NCBI RefSeq assembly: GCF_029867415.1
Contig: NC_081185.1
Location: 74,683,553-74,747,552, forward strand
Length of the DNA stretch: 64,000 nucleotides
Origin: Vicia villosa
Lineage: Eukaryota > Streptophyta > Magnoliopsida > Fabales > Fabaceae
Direction: 5' to 3'
In this document: positions 54,124 to 64,000 of the stretch, piece by piece
Layout: the number at the start of each line of letters is the position of its first letter
Position numbering within the stretch: the stretch's first letter is position 1
Translations under genes and position numbers: made by a program
The notes under the pieces: generated by a model
Databases searched by the model: none
The model's input: the letters and a program-made list of their open reading frames with translations, nothing else
What the model was told of the DNA's origin: nothing

Positions 54124-57100
54124 TGTAGCAACCTGCCCTAAAAATAAAGATTTTAGAGTCGCCACCTATTCTATCAGGGCGAATAGGAAACCCTACGCAG
54201 TTAAGAGATCGGGGTAAGATTATTATAATCAGGTCGAGGGAAGGTGTTAGGCACCCTCAACCCTTTCCTAAGGTTTGATCTAAGGTAAATGTTCATAGCA
54301 GAATTATAGAGGTTAATAGCTAAGGAAATGAATAGGGCGAAAAGTGAGATTTGAACTGAATTGAGATTTTGGGGAAGGGGACTCGCCTTGGTTATCCAAG
54401 TGCCTACGTATCTCCTTAGGGAGAATCAGAGTCAACGTAGTTTGGGCACAGGGTTGTACGCCTTAGAATTTGATTTGATATGGTTTGAAGGCTTTTTGAA
54501 TGGCCTATCGTAGTTTTTGAAATGCGAAGTTCGAAGGTATTTTGAATTACCTTGTCGTAGTTTTGAACATCGCAGTGTTGAAGAGATGAATTTTGTAGTG
54601 TCGTGGTTTAGTGTGTTTTCGATGTTTTGGGCGTACAACCCTGATTTAATATGTCACCGTTAGTTGCGATGATCAATAGGTTTGATCATTATAGTTAACG
54701 GATTAAATAATGTATTGTTGGTTGCTCTGATCGATAGATTCGATCGTCACGGACGGCAAATGAGGTGTGTTTTAATTTTGTAATTAAATTTTATGTTTTA
54801 TTCTTTTATCTCTCGTCATTGCGACTAATAGATTTAGTCGGATCGAGGAGAGAATTAGTAAAGAATTGATTAAATTAGCATTAATAAATCGATTAATTTG
54901 ATTAAATTTATTTCTCGTCAATGCGACTAATAGATATAGTCGGATCGAGGAGAAAATTATATTAATCAAGAATCAATCGAATTAATGTTTTTTCCAAATG
55001 GCAGTGGGATTGGGAAAACCCTAATGCGTTGATAACTTTCTAGGGTTTTTGTGATTTATTAACAAAATTTAATTAAATCAATTAAGTCGAATAATCGAAA
55101 TAATCGAATAATCGGGTAGAATAAATTCTAAAAAACCTAATATAGCCCTAATCCTAATTTCATTGTCCTATTAACTCAATTTTTAAATTAAATTATATGC
55201 ATATAAAATAATTGGGATTAATTATATACTTATACAAATAATATAAAAAATAATTAAATAAAACCTGGACAGAAATCCTGTGTGGCAGCTTATTGACAGT
55301 GTATGGTAGAACTGCATGCTGGAGCGTGGGATCTGATCCTGACGAGATCCTGAGGTTCAGACCTGAGGTTGCACCATAGTCTCTCACTAAAGGTGCGCAC
55401 CGGATCAAGAACATATAATTCACGAAAAATAACAGAGTTGGGGGTGGGGATCGAACCCACGCCCCTATGCTTAGAATCTTCATCCACCAATTGTGCCATG
55501 CTCTCCATTTGTTTAAGATATACGCGCGTTGGTAAATATATAAAGCAAACACAGTGATAATAAAAGGCGCGCGATTCAAAATAACCCAATCAAGATAAGC
55601 CACGTCTTCTCCTTCTTCATTTTGCTTTAATTTTCTGAAAAGTGGCTTTTACCTACAACCAAGCCGTAGCGATAACCTATAGTGACGGATTTTCAGCGTC
55701 ACTACAGACCTACAAAATCAAAGCTTATCAAATATGCAATATAAATCGTAAGAGAGGGTATAGATCAATTGGAAATCATCATCTGAACACAATGGCATAG
55801 GTCTTATGGTCCCATTTTTCCTGTAATTTAAAACCCCTATTTGTAACCTCCGTGACCTAACAGTGGCAGATTTTGATTCATGCACTTAAACAGAAATTAA
55901 ACCATATGGGAAGCTTCGTTTCAACACCAGGAACATGAATATATAATCAAATTTCGTTTATCATGCGTAATTTAAACAAATCGATTCAAGTTTGGAAACG
56001 CCAAACCGTGACCGTGTAGGCGAGCGTTCGAGGTGCTGCGACCTTGGAGAATAGATGGAACATGTTCAATGATATCCCAGGAACATGTATGAACTCTCAA
56101 AACACCTTGAATCGATCCCTCTCTCCAAAAACCAGTTTTGCTTTTCCTTAATTTTTTCTTCAGAATTGATTCGGTTTTCTCCTCTTTTTGCCGCCCCCCT
56201 CTGTCGCAATTGTTATTGGTATATATATGATTGCATTAGGTCATTTAGTTTGGCACAAAATCCCTTTGAATCAAGAAATTCAACTTGATTGCAATCACCA
56301 TTGAAACTTTCTAAAATTAACCTAAAAATGCCTTATCTCTCTCCAATCTCCTTGGAACGAAATTGGCTCATATCTTGGCTCTAATGGGTGATTGAAATTA
56401 ATTTAAAATAAATCTAAATCAATTCTTTTCATATTTTCCATATATTTGCCTTAAATTGGATTTTTAATGAATGAAAAATTCAATAAAAATAAAATAAAAT
56501 TCAAATGGGCGTGGCCTTGGATTTGGAGACTCTTGGTACCCTTATGAGAAAGTTTGGATCATAAAATAACAGGCCCATTTGGAAAAAATCCAAGTTTAAC
56601 CCTTATTTGCTTCACATTTTCTTTCCGAAATCAACCAACTGTGACGAGGCATATCTCCCTCAATTTTTAAGATATGAGAGAGTTCTAGGACTTTTTGGAA
56701 ACCTCAAGATGTCCTCTACAAGCCACTTTGGAACATATTTTTCATTTGGATATTTTATCTTGATGATATGCCCTTTGACAAAAAACTGCTTTCGGTTGAC
56801 CTTTGAAAAAGACCTATAATCTTTTGTACCATATCTCTCAAATGGTGCATTTATGGCCTTGGCTTGTGAGAGACAAAGTTGTAGAGAATCAAATTTCCTT
56901 CAAAATAGGCTTTGGTTAGGAGATTTTTGATGCTCCATGTGAAAGTTATGACCAGTCAAAGTTGAGTTGACTTTCTCCTATAAAAAACCCTAATTTGAAC
57001 TTTTGCATTTGTTCATTTCTGAGTTTTTATTAATGGATCTTGATCAAAATTAGATCAAATGATGGATATAACCTCACGTACTTGATGTTGACCAAAAATC

Positions 57101-57397
57101 TTGAAGTTTGATAGTATTTTGACTATAGTTGACTTTTAGGTCAGCATAGTCGATTATTGATCATCTGAGCCATTGAGTGAGCGATCCTTGGAATTGAAGC
57201 TTGACTTTTGACCTGGATATGCTTTGATACATATGTGACACCTTGAGATCCATTTGAGGCCTCAGAGATTCAGAATCCTTTGATAAACTGCAAACCCTAA
57301 TTTTGAGACCCTCGATTAGGAGAGAGTGACTTGAATAAACCTTTGAACCTTGAGCCATTGTGGATGCATAGAGGAGGGAAAATTTTGGGGTATGACA
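54124..57397 (-). repeat. 5' LTR of Ogre-3 (3274 bases)
   Basis: On the minus strand it starts TGTCATACCCCAAAATTTTC at 57397 and ends GTTGCTACA at 54124, two bases before the primer site. Possible target duplication atcct at 57398-57402 (other end not in the window). GGTGGCGACTCT at 54155-54166 (minus strand) repeats the first part of the primer-site motif inside U5. Two related AT-rich units with CTCGTCA(T/A)TGCGACTAATAG occur at 54812-54962. A tRNA-like module lies at 55440-55512. Confidence 0.88.
55437..55515 (-). other. tRNA-like module in the Ogre-3 LTR
   Basis: On the minus strand: GGCACAATTGGTGG (A-box/D-arm-like), then about 29 bases later GTGGGTTCGATCCCCAC (an excellent T-arm/B-box-like hairpin). 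The stretch AGGGGCGTGGGTTC is almost the same as in the Ogre-1 module (AGGGCGTGGGTTC). Orientation is again the LTR sense. No complete acceptor stem, so not called as tRNA. Confidence 0.6.
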
Positions 57398-57402
57398 ATC
57401 CT

Positions 57403-57699
57403 AAAGATTGGTAACTGAATGTTATGAACTTGTTGAAGAGACCTCAACTCTGAGTGTTACATGCCAAATCAACCACTCACCCTAGCATCTCATATATTTG
57501 ATAATAAAAATCAATTTATTTTCTCGTTATTAATTCTTTGTAAGGATTTAATCCAACAAAACCAAAACCTTAGCTTTTGTTTAATTGAAATATTGATAAA
57601 GCTCTTATTCGTCAAGCAATCCTCGAGATTCGATATTCGGGGAATTTCCCCTTTATTACTACAGAGGCAAAATAGTATACTTTCTATTTTACCGATCAA
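57403..57699. other. Unassigned 297-base segment between Ogre-3 and copia-C
   Basis: No coding motif and no match to the other elements seen. It contains the 13-base palindromic stretch GGGGAATTTCCCC near 57639. It could be host DNA, part of an older element, or a rearranged end of copia-C. Confidence 0.4.
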
Positions 57700-58139
57700 A
57701 ATTCGATGCCAAGAACAAAGTATAATGCGAGGGAAAAGTAAAGAACAAGGAAGAAGAAGAACACAAGAATTGGTTATAACTGCTATTCTTTCACTTTCTC
57801 TTAGAAAACAAGATTACAAGTTTCCAAGAATAACAAATAACCTCTCTCACCCTAAATTAGGATTTGCAGCTTAGCAATGATGAGAGACTAGTATGCTATT
57901 TATAATAAAAGCTAACATACTAACTAATGGGCTTTTTCCAGAAGGCCCATTACACAAGCCAACTTAATAAACAAGCTAACTTAACAAATTAGGGTTTAAA
58001 CACTAAAATCTAATTTAACATGCTAACAACCCTAGTATCTTCGACACAAGCATGTGAACAACCTTCAACTTCATGCTTAATCCTTTCGAACCAAGAAGCT
58101 ACCCTTCGACCATACTAGAGTTCGATCCAATATCTCACA
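57700..58139 (-). repeat. 3' LTR of copia-C
   Basis: Matches 62047-62485 from ATTCGATGCCAAGAACAAAG to ATATCTCACA. The TGTTGTGA present at the outer end of the other copy (62039-62046) is replaced here by unrelated bases. Confidence 0.85.
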
Positions 58140-58155
58140 AATCTCCACCTTGGAC
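58140..58155 (-). other. Polypurine tract of copia-C
   Basis: CCAAGGTGGAGATT on the minus strand, next to the LTR start TGTGAG. Confidence 0.65.
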
Positions 58156-58182
58156 CCAACTCTACAATGTTAAGGGAACAAA

Positions 58183-59175
58183 CTAGCTTTCTTCATGCAG
58201 CTTTATCAACTGCATACAGTGGAAAAACTTGTAACTCGGCAATGTCTTTGTGATCATATCAGCAGGATTGTCCTCAGTTGAAACCTTCAGCACTTGGACT
58301 TCTCCACGCTCGATTACTCCTTTGACAAAATGCATCCTCACATCAATGTGCTTAGTTCGCTCATGATAGGCTGAGTTCTTCGACAGGTGTATTGAACTTT
58401 GACTATCACATTTAACAGTGATACCTTTACCTTGAAGTTTCATCTCCTTAGCAAAACCTTCAAGCCACAATGCTTCTTTCACAGCTTCAATTAGGGCAAT
58501 ATACTCCGCTTCATAGGTTGATAGAGCAACCACCTTCTGAAGTGTTTCTTTCCAACTAATTGTTGTGCCAAACATGGTGAAAACATATCTAGAAATAGAC
58601 TTTCTAGAATCCATACAACCTGCATAATCAGATTCGACATATCCTTCGATTACTGCTTTACTATCTTCACCCAAGGATCCACCATAAATTAGGACCCTGT
58701 TCAGAGACCCATTTATGTACCTTAAAATCCACTTCAATGCTTGCCAGTGAGCCTTTCTAGGATTCGCCATGTACTTATTTACAAGACTTACTGCATATGA
58801 TATATCGGGTCTAGTACATACCATATCATACATCAAAGAACCAACTATATTAGCATATGGGATGCTATTCATATTGGCTCTTTCAACATCAGTACTGGGA
58901 CACTGATCAATACTCAGCTTGAATTGAGGGTTTGTAGGAGTCACAACTGGCTTTGAATTCGGCATACCAAACCTTTTGAGAATCTTTCGTAGACATGCCT
59001 CTTGAGATAAGCATAACTTCGACTTCTTTCTATCTCTTTGAATGTCAATTCCAAGAATCCTAGAGGCAGCTCTCAGGTCCTTCATATCAAACTCCTTATT
59101 GAGTTCAGCCTTCACCCTCTTTGCATCTTCGACATTGTTACTTGCTATGAGACTATCATCCACATAAAGCAACAA
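58183..59175 (-). pseudogene. copia-C RT C-terminal part and RNase H
   Basis: 330 codons beginning at the RT catalytic box (LLYVDDSLIAS). Then come RT thumb and connection (GSLMYDMVCTRPDISYAVSL) and RNase H (YVESDYAGCMDSRKS, STYEAEYIAL, KCDSQSSIHLSKN, NPADMITK). The D of the first RNase H box is preserved in SDYAG. It is open to its natural C-terminus but cut from the RT N-terminal part by a deletion and frame damage at 59176-59272. Confidence 0.88.
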
Positions 59176-59272
59176 AATAACAAATGAATTACCAAGTCAA
59201 AATCTGAATTAAAGACAGTGGTTGAACTGACTTCTAATGAAACTTATGCATGCCATGAACTTGTCGAATCTC

Positions 59273-59863
59273 CTATTCCACTATCGAGGAGATTGTTTCA
59301 CCATACAAGAACGCAGTCTTCACATCCATCTGTTCCAGTTCAAGATCAAATTGTGCCACCATGGCAAGCAACATTCGAATGGACCGATGCTTCACAACCG
59401 GAGAAAACACATCATTGAAGTCGACACCTTCTTTTTTAGTGAAACCCCTTGCGACCAACCTTGCCTTGTATCTTTTCGACGTCACTCCTTCAATTCCTTC
59501 CTTAACTTTGAAAATCCATTTACAACTGACTAACCTTGCCCTAGCAGGTTTCTTGATCAGTTTCCAAGTGTGATTATCATGAAGAGATTTCATCTCATCA
59601 TCCATGGCCTTCAACCATTCAGTCTTATTTCGACTGCTCATAACTTCCTTATAGTCTATAGGTTCTTCGTCTAGAACCTCACTTGCAGAGATTAAGGCAT
59701 AAGCTATAAGATTTGCATACCCAAGTCTCTGAGGTGCCTTGATGACTCTTCTCGACCTATATCTCGATAATAGGTAGTCATCGACAGTTTCCTCATCCTC
59801 AGCATCTTCTGCTTCTTCTTCGACTTCATCAGGGGTATGCAATTCAGCATCAACATGCTCCAC
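59273..59863 (-). pseudogene. copia-C RT N-terminal part
   Basis: 196 codons. An acidic linker (EEEAEDAEDEE) precedes the RT start (WKLIKKPARARLVSCKWIFKVKEG, YKARLVARGFTKKEGVDF, QMDVKTAFLYGE, which holds the first catalytic Asp). After FLYGE the frame enters unrelated residues and stops. The SLYGLKQ motif expected before YVDD is absent, so about 40 residues of the RT palm are deleted. Confidence 0.85.
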
Positions 59864-60291
59864 CTCAACAGGAATCTCTACTTGTTCCAGCTCTCGTCAG
59901 ATGTTTCTGCATTTTGACCAACATTATCAATTTTCTTAAAAGCCATTTCAGCTTCATTGAAAACTACATCTCGACTGGTGATACACCTCCTGTGACCTGG
60001 CTCTAGGCACCATAGCCTATAAGCTTTGACTCCTTCAATGGTATCCCATGAACATGCATTTTAGAGCTCTAGGTTCGACCTTGTCTTGCCTAATGTGAGC
60101 ATATGCTACGTAGCCAAATACTCTCAGTTTGTCGAGATCTGGTGGATGTCCTGACCAAACTTCTTCAGGTGTCTTCATATCTAACGCAGTCGAAGGACAT
60201 CTGCTTAAAACACCTTCTTTAATCTGGCACTAGTCAACATGCATCTGACTCTCTCCAAAATAGTTTGATTAAACCTTTCAGCCAAACCATT
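59864..60291 (-). pseudogene. copia-C integrase C-terminal part, degenerate
   Basis: Fragments of the integrase C-terminus and following spacer are readable in more than one frame (NGLAERFNQTILERVRCML just after the stop at 60292-60294, then PPDLDKLRVFGYVAYAHIRQ). There are frameshifts and deletions between them. No intact frame. Confidence 0.7.
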
Positions 60292-61218
60292 TTATTGTGG
60301 AGTACCTGCAGTAGCTCTATGCCTTGCAATACCAGAGCATGCACAAAAACTGTCGAACGCCTCATTGCAAAATTCAAGGCCATTATCGGTTCTCAACCTC
60401 TTGACCTTCCTGCTAGTCTGATTTTCTACTAGGGTCTTCCAACTTTTGAAATTCTCAAAAGTTTCGTCCTTAGTCTTCTGAATGAATACCCATAACTTTC
60501 GGGAATAATCATCAACTATGGATACAAAATACCTTGCTTCTGAATGTGATGCACACCTTGTAGGCCCCCAAATATCAGCATGAATGTAATCAAGGGATCC
60601 ATGTGTTCTTTGTTTTCCTTTGTTGAACTTCACTCTGCAAGATTTTCCAAGTACACAGGGTTCACAAAACTTCAGCTTTTCGACTTTGTCTCCACCAAGC
60701 AGATTTTGTTTCCCTAATTCGACCAGACCCCTTTCACTGACATGGCCCAATCTCATGCGCCAGATTTCTGTCTTCGACAAAGGTTTCGTGGATGCAACAT
60801 TTTTCGAACCACTTACAACTTCAGCCTCAAGGGTATACAAGCCTTGTTTCTTCACGCCTCTCAAGACTTCCTTCGACCCCTTCATGACTCTTAGGATACT
60901 TTTCTCTCCTTGGAAAACATATCCTTTCTTGTCGAATTCACCAAGATAAAGTAGATTTCTCTTCAAATCAGGAACATACCTGACTTCAGTCAACAACCTT
61001 ATTGACTCATCATGAAGCTTGAATCTCACAGATCCAACACCTGCAATTTTGCAAGCCTTGTTGTTTCCCAGCAATACTGATCCACCATCTTGATCACATA
61101 ATTCCTCGAACAAGTCTTTGTTTGGAGTCATGTGCCAAGTGCAACATGAATCCATAATCCACTCTCTTCTCGAGTCACTGCTTGAAACCACAAGAACATC
61201 AGATGATTCAAAATCATC
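60292..61218 (-). pseudogene. copia-C protease and integrase
   Basis: The frame is open from the stop at 61219-61221. The protease region reads WIMDSCCTWHMTP, where the usual Asp-Ser-Gly has become Asp-Ser-Cys, probably inactivating it. The integrase zinc-binding region is present (RLGHVSERGL ... CEPCVLGKSCR). The catalytic region starts with HADIWGPTR and RTDNGLEFC; the third acidic residue (in NGLAERFN) lies beyond a TAA at 60292-60294. Sequence type is close to the Tnt1/Tork group. Confidence 0.88.
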
Positions 61219-61221
61219 TTA

Positions 61222-62013
61222 AACAATGGTTGCATTGCCATTATCCTTAACTCCATGATCTTTCAGGCGTTCAAGGCACACCTTTCTCGTGTGACCCTCC
61301 TTCTTATAATGATAGCATCGAATACCAGATGCTTCACCACTATAAGACTTTGACTGGCTTTTGCCCTTCTTCTTGTCAAAATTACCATCCTTTCACAATA
61401 ATTTTCCTTTAACGGCCCAACCTTCACCAATAGTCGAAGGTTTATGCTCTTTTCGTTCATTCAAGTCCTTAGAATACAAGTCTGATTGAACTTCTTCAAA
61501 CGTCAGGGACTCCCTTCCATACAAGAGAGTTTCTTTGAAGTGAGCATGTGATCGAGGCAAAGAACACAATAGTAACAGCGCTTGATCTTCATCGTTGATC
61601 TTCACATCAATATTTTCAAGATCAAGAATCAGCTTGTTGAACATATCCAACTGCTCAGCCAACACTTTGTCTTCAATCATCTTGAATGAATACAAAGCTT
61701 GCTTCAGGTAGAGTCGATTTACCAGCGATTTGGTCATATACAAACTTTCAAGTTTCACCCATAACCCTGATGTCGTTGTCTCCTTTGATACCTGCCGGAG
61801 AACCTTATCACCAAGGCTCGACATAATTGCGCTGTGTGTTTTCTCGATCATATTCGTCTTCTCCGCTTCCATCAATTATGCATTCATGGCTGCCTCTCCC
61901 TTCAACGCTTCCAAACAACCATGCTGAACCAGTAGGGCTTTCATCTTCAAGCACCACAGACCGAAATCATTCACTCCGGTGAACTTTTCAATCTTATACT
62001 TTGTTGAAGGCAT
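61222..62013 (-). pseudogene. copia-C Gag
   Basis: Starts at the ATG 62013 (MPSTKYKIEKFTG), the usual N-terminus of Tork Gag. In-frame stops at 61876-61878 (TAA) and 61393-61395 (TGA) interrupt it; a further TAA at 61219-61221 separates it from protease. The region reads FTGVNDFGLWCLKMKALL, LWVKLESLYMTKSL, LLLLCSLPRSHAHFKETLL. The zinc knuckle is degenerate (CYHYKKEGHTRKVC: the second Cys is Tyr). All pieces remain in one frame. Confidence 0.85.
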
Positions 62014-62019
62014 CTTCTC

Positions 62020-62038
62020 CACGCTCACTGCACCAATT
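62020..62038 (-). other. Probable primer-binding site of copia-C
   Basis: Minus strand AATTGGTGCAGTGAGCGTG directly after the LTR end (ACAACA). It resembles but does not match the usual TTGGTATCAGAGC, so the primer tRNA is uncertain. Confidence 0.45.
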
Positions 62039-62485
62039 TGTTGTGAATTCGATGCCAAGAACAAAGTATAATGCGAGGGAAGAGTAAAGAACAAGGAAGA
62101 AGAAGAACACAAGAATTGGTTATAACTGCTACTCTTTCATTTTCTCTTAGAAAACAAAATTACAAGTTTACAAGAATAACAAATAACTTCTCTCACCCTA
62201 AATTAGGATTTATAGCTTAGCAATGATGAGAGACTAGTATGCTATTTATAATAAAACCTAACATACTAACTAATGGGCTTTTTCCACAAGGCCCATTACA
62301 CAAGCCAACTTAATAAACAAGCTAACTTAACAAATTAGGGTTTAAACACTAAAACCTAATTTAACATGCTAATAACCCTAGCATCTTCGACACAAGCATG
62401 TGAACAACCTTCGACTTCATGCTTAATCCTGTCGAACCAAGAAGCTACCCTTCGACCATACTAGAGTTCGATCATATATCTCACA
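62039..62485 (-). repeat. 5' LTR of copia-C (447 bases)
   Basis: Minus strand TGTGAGATAT to CGAATTCACAACA, with TG...CA ends. Confidence 0.85.
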
Positions 62486-64000
62486 GTATCCTTATAGAGA
62501 ATGATTTAGATGATGATGCGAAGAGGAGGAATCAGGAAGCTATTTTATTCAAAGCTGACTTTGAAAAGGCATACGACTCGGTGGAGTGAAAATTTCTCGT
62601 TTATATGATGGAAAATATGGGGTTTAATGAAAAATGGAGAAGATGGATTGAGGAATGTCTGTGAACTACTAAAGTCTCAGTATTGATTAACGGAAGTCCT
62701 ATAGAAGAAATTTCGTTGGGTAGAGGGTTGAGACAAGGGGAACTTCCATCCCCTTTCCTATTTCTCATGGTGGAAAAAGGATTTAGCTCAATGATGGATA
62801 AAAGTGTGCATAGGAGATTGTTTGACGGATACGAGTTCGGAAATGGTGAGGTGAAAGTGTCGCATATTCAGTATGCCGATGATACTATTGTGATGGGCAA
62901 AAGAAGCTGGAAGAATGTGTGGACAATAAAATCATCACTTCACATGTTCGAATTAGTATAGGGGCTGAAAGTTAATTTCCACAAGAGCTCTCTAATTGGT
63001 ATTAATATACCTGTAGAGTGGTTAGAGGTGGCGGCGTCGGTGCTTAACTGTAGGGTAGGTGGAATTCCTTTTAAATACTTAGGGATTCCAATTGATTGGA
63101 ATCATCGAAGGGAGGGTACATGGAAATCAGTGAATGCTACTATGAAAAGGAGATTATCATCCTGGAACAACAAACACCTCTCAATTGGTGGTCGTATCAT
63201 CCTGCTAAAGTCAGTTTTAAGTGTGCCTCCTATGTATTATTTATCGTTTTTTAAGGCTCCATCAAGTATTATTATGAAATTGGAATCGATGTTTAATATT
63301 TTTTATGGGGCAGAGATTTAGAACGTAGGAAAATACATTGGATTCACTGAGATAGGATTTGTAGAAATAAGGCAGAAGGTAGTTTGGGCATTAAGAACTT
63401 AAACGCGTTTAATCTGAGTTTGGTAGGAAAGTGGAAATGGAGATTAATTACCGAGAAAATAGGTTATGGGTTAGAATCTTGGATAGTAAGTATGGGGTTA
63501 GAAATTTTGGAGGAAGCAAGCTAGATAAGTATAGCTCACTATGGTGGCGAGATTTACAGTCGATTGATAAGGATGAAGGGAGTTTTAGGGAAAAGTGGTC
63601 TGATAACAATCTAAGTAAGGACATTGGTAATGGTACTGAAATATCCTTTTGGGAGGATCCTTGGCTGGAAGGGAGGAGTCTAAAGGAAGGCTATTCTGAA
63701 TTATATAGGGTGGCAACGGAGAAAGAAATATCAATAAGAGAAGTTATTAGGAGTGAGAGTAAGGGATCAGTTTGGATTGGAAACTGGGAGAGCAATTTGA
63801 ATGAGGAAAATGTCAAGAGTAAAGAGGAAATTAAAGAAAGGATACATACAGTCACTTTGAGGGATAGTGTGAAAGATAAGTGGAGTTGGTGCAAGAATGT
63901 TTATTCGTTTAAGGAAGCGTACTCAGTGATCTTGAAGGGGTTAATATCCCAAATAGGGGAAAATAAGGAATTGACGGAGGTTTGGAGCAAAATTGTCCCG
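62486..64000 (+). pseudogene. LINE (L1-type) reverse transcriptase fragment, degenerate
   Basis: A non-LTR RT read in one main frame: FKADFEKAYDSVE, GRGLRQGELPSPFLFLM, HIQYADDTIVMG (catalytic YADD), GLKVNFHKSSL, FKYLGIPI and WNNKHLSIGGRIILLKSVL. After a shift near 63310, the C-terminal zinc-binding RT extension follows (KIHWI, ICRNKAEGSLGIKNLNAFN, KWKWRLITE). In-frame stops occur at about 62587 (TGA after VE, normally Trp), 62662 (TGA), 62959-62961 (TAG) and 63350 (TGA). The part upstream of RT is not found beyond copia-C. The fragment runs off the right edge. Confidence 0.9.

Larger units (their letters stand above)
57700..62485 (-). mobile_element. copia-C: decayed Tork/Tnt1-like Ty1/copia element
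   Basis: LTRs at 57700-58139 (3') and 62039-62485 (5') enclose gag, protease, integrase, RT and RNase H on the minus strand. The LTRs differ at about 16 of 440 positions by eye, much older than Maximus. The last 8 or so bases of the 3' LTR are missing or altered. The coding part has several in-frame stops, an internal RT deletion and a damaged integrase end. The right flank is a LINE; a left copy of the candidate target gtatc (62486-62490) is not found. Confidence 0.9.

Overview
This window is a stack of nested plant retrotransposons. I see no host gene and no RNA gene that looks functional. The families point to a legume, probably tribe Fabeae (pea, vetch, grass pea). They are Ogre-type Ty3/gypsy elements (LTRs of several kb opening TGTCATACCCC, an extra ORF before gag, an arginine-tRNA-type primer site, an intron between protease and reverse transcriptase, two RNase H domains) and SIRE/Maximus-type Ty1/copia elements (initiator-Met-type primer site, CCHC Gag, an extra ORF after the pol position). 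The species assignment is inference.

Layout. (1) 1-16514, minus: Ogre-1, cut by the left window edge. It has a 5.05 kb 5' LTR (11463-16514), ORF1, gag-pro, a 347-base intron, RT-RNase H, a second RNase H and integrase. Several premature stops interrupt frames that are otherwise aligned. (2) 16515-21589 plus 53007-57397, minus: Ogre-3, a non-autonomous Ogre split by a later insertion, rich in tandem arrays and without recognisable gag or pol. (3) 21590-53001, plus: Ogre-2, a non-autonomous Ogre with target duplication gtatg on both sides. It keeps ORF1 and a reduced Gag with a duplicated CHHC finger, but has no pol. (4) 21597-31163, minus: Maximus-A, complete (LTRs 1210/1210 bases, target duplication tcata), inserted 7 bases into the 5' LTR of Ogre-2, with open gag and pol. 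(5) 34920-44091, plus: Maximus-B, complete (LTRs 1210/1210 bases, 2 differences seen by eye, target duplication gtatt), inserted into ORF1 of Ogre-2. It keeps gag and a 913-residue third ORF but only scraps of pol. (6) about 57700-62485, minus: a decayed Tork/Tnt1-like copia element (copia-C). (7) 62486-64000, plus: a decayed LINE carrying copia-C at its left edge.

How the parts relate. The nesting gives a relative order: LINE before copia-C; Ogre-3 before Ogre-1 and Ogre-2; Ogre-2 before both Maximus copies. Where both LTRs are present, their divergence agrees (copia-C a few percent, Ogre-2 about 1-2%, Maximus-A about 5 changes, Maximus-B 2 changes). Maximus-B, Ogre-2 and Ogre-3 would need enzymes from autonomous relatives. 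Maximus-A has an intact-looking pol and could be such a source. The most unusual signals are the mosaic structure of Maximus-B and its large third ORF, the tRNA-like modules inside Ogre LTRs, the repeated polypurine boxes of Maximus, and the splice sites in Ogre-1.
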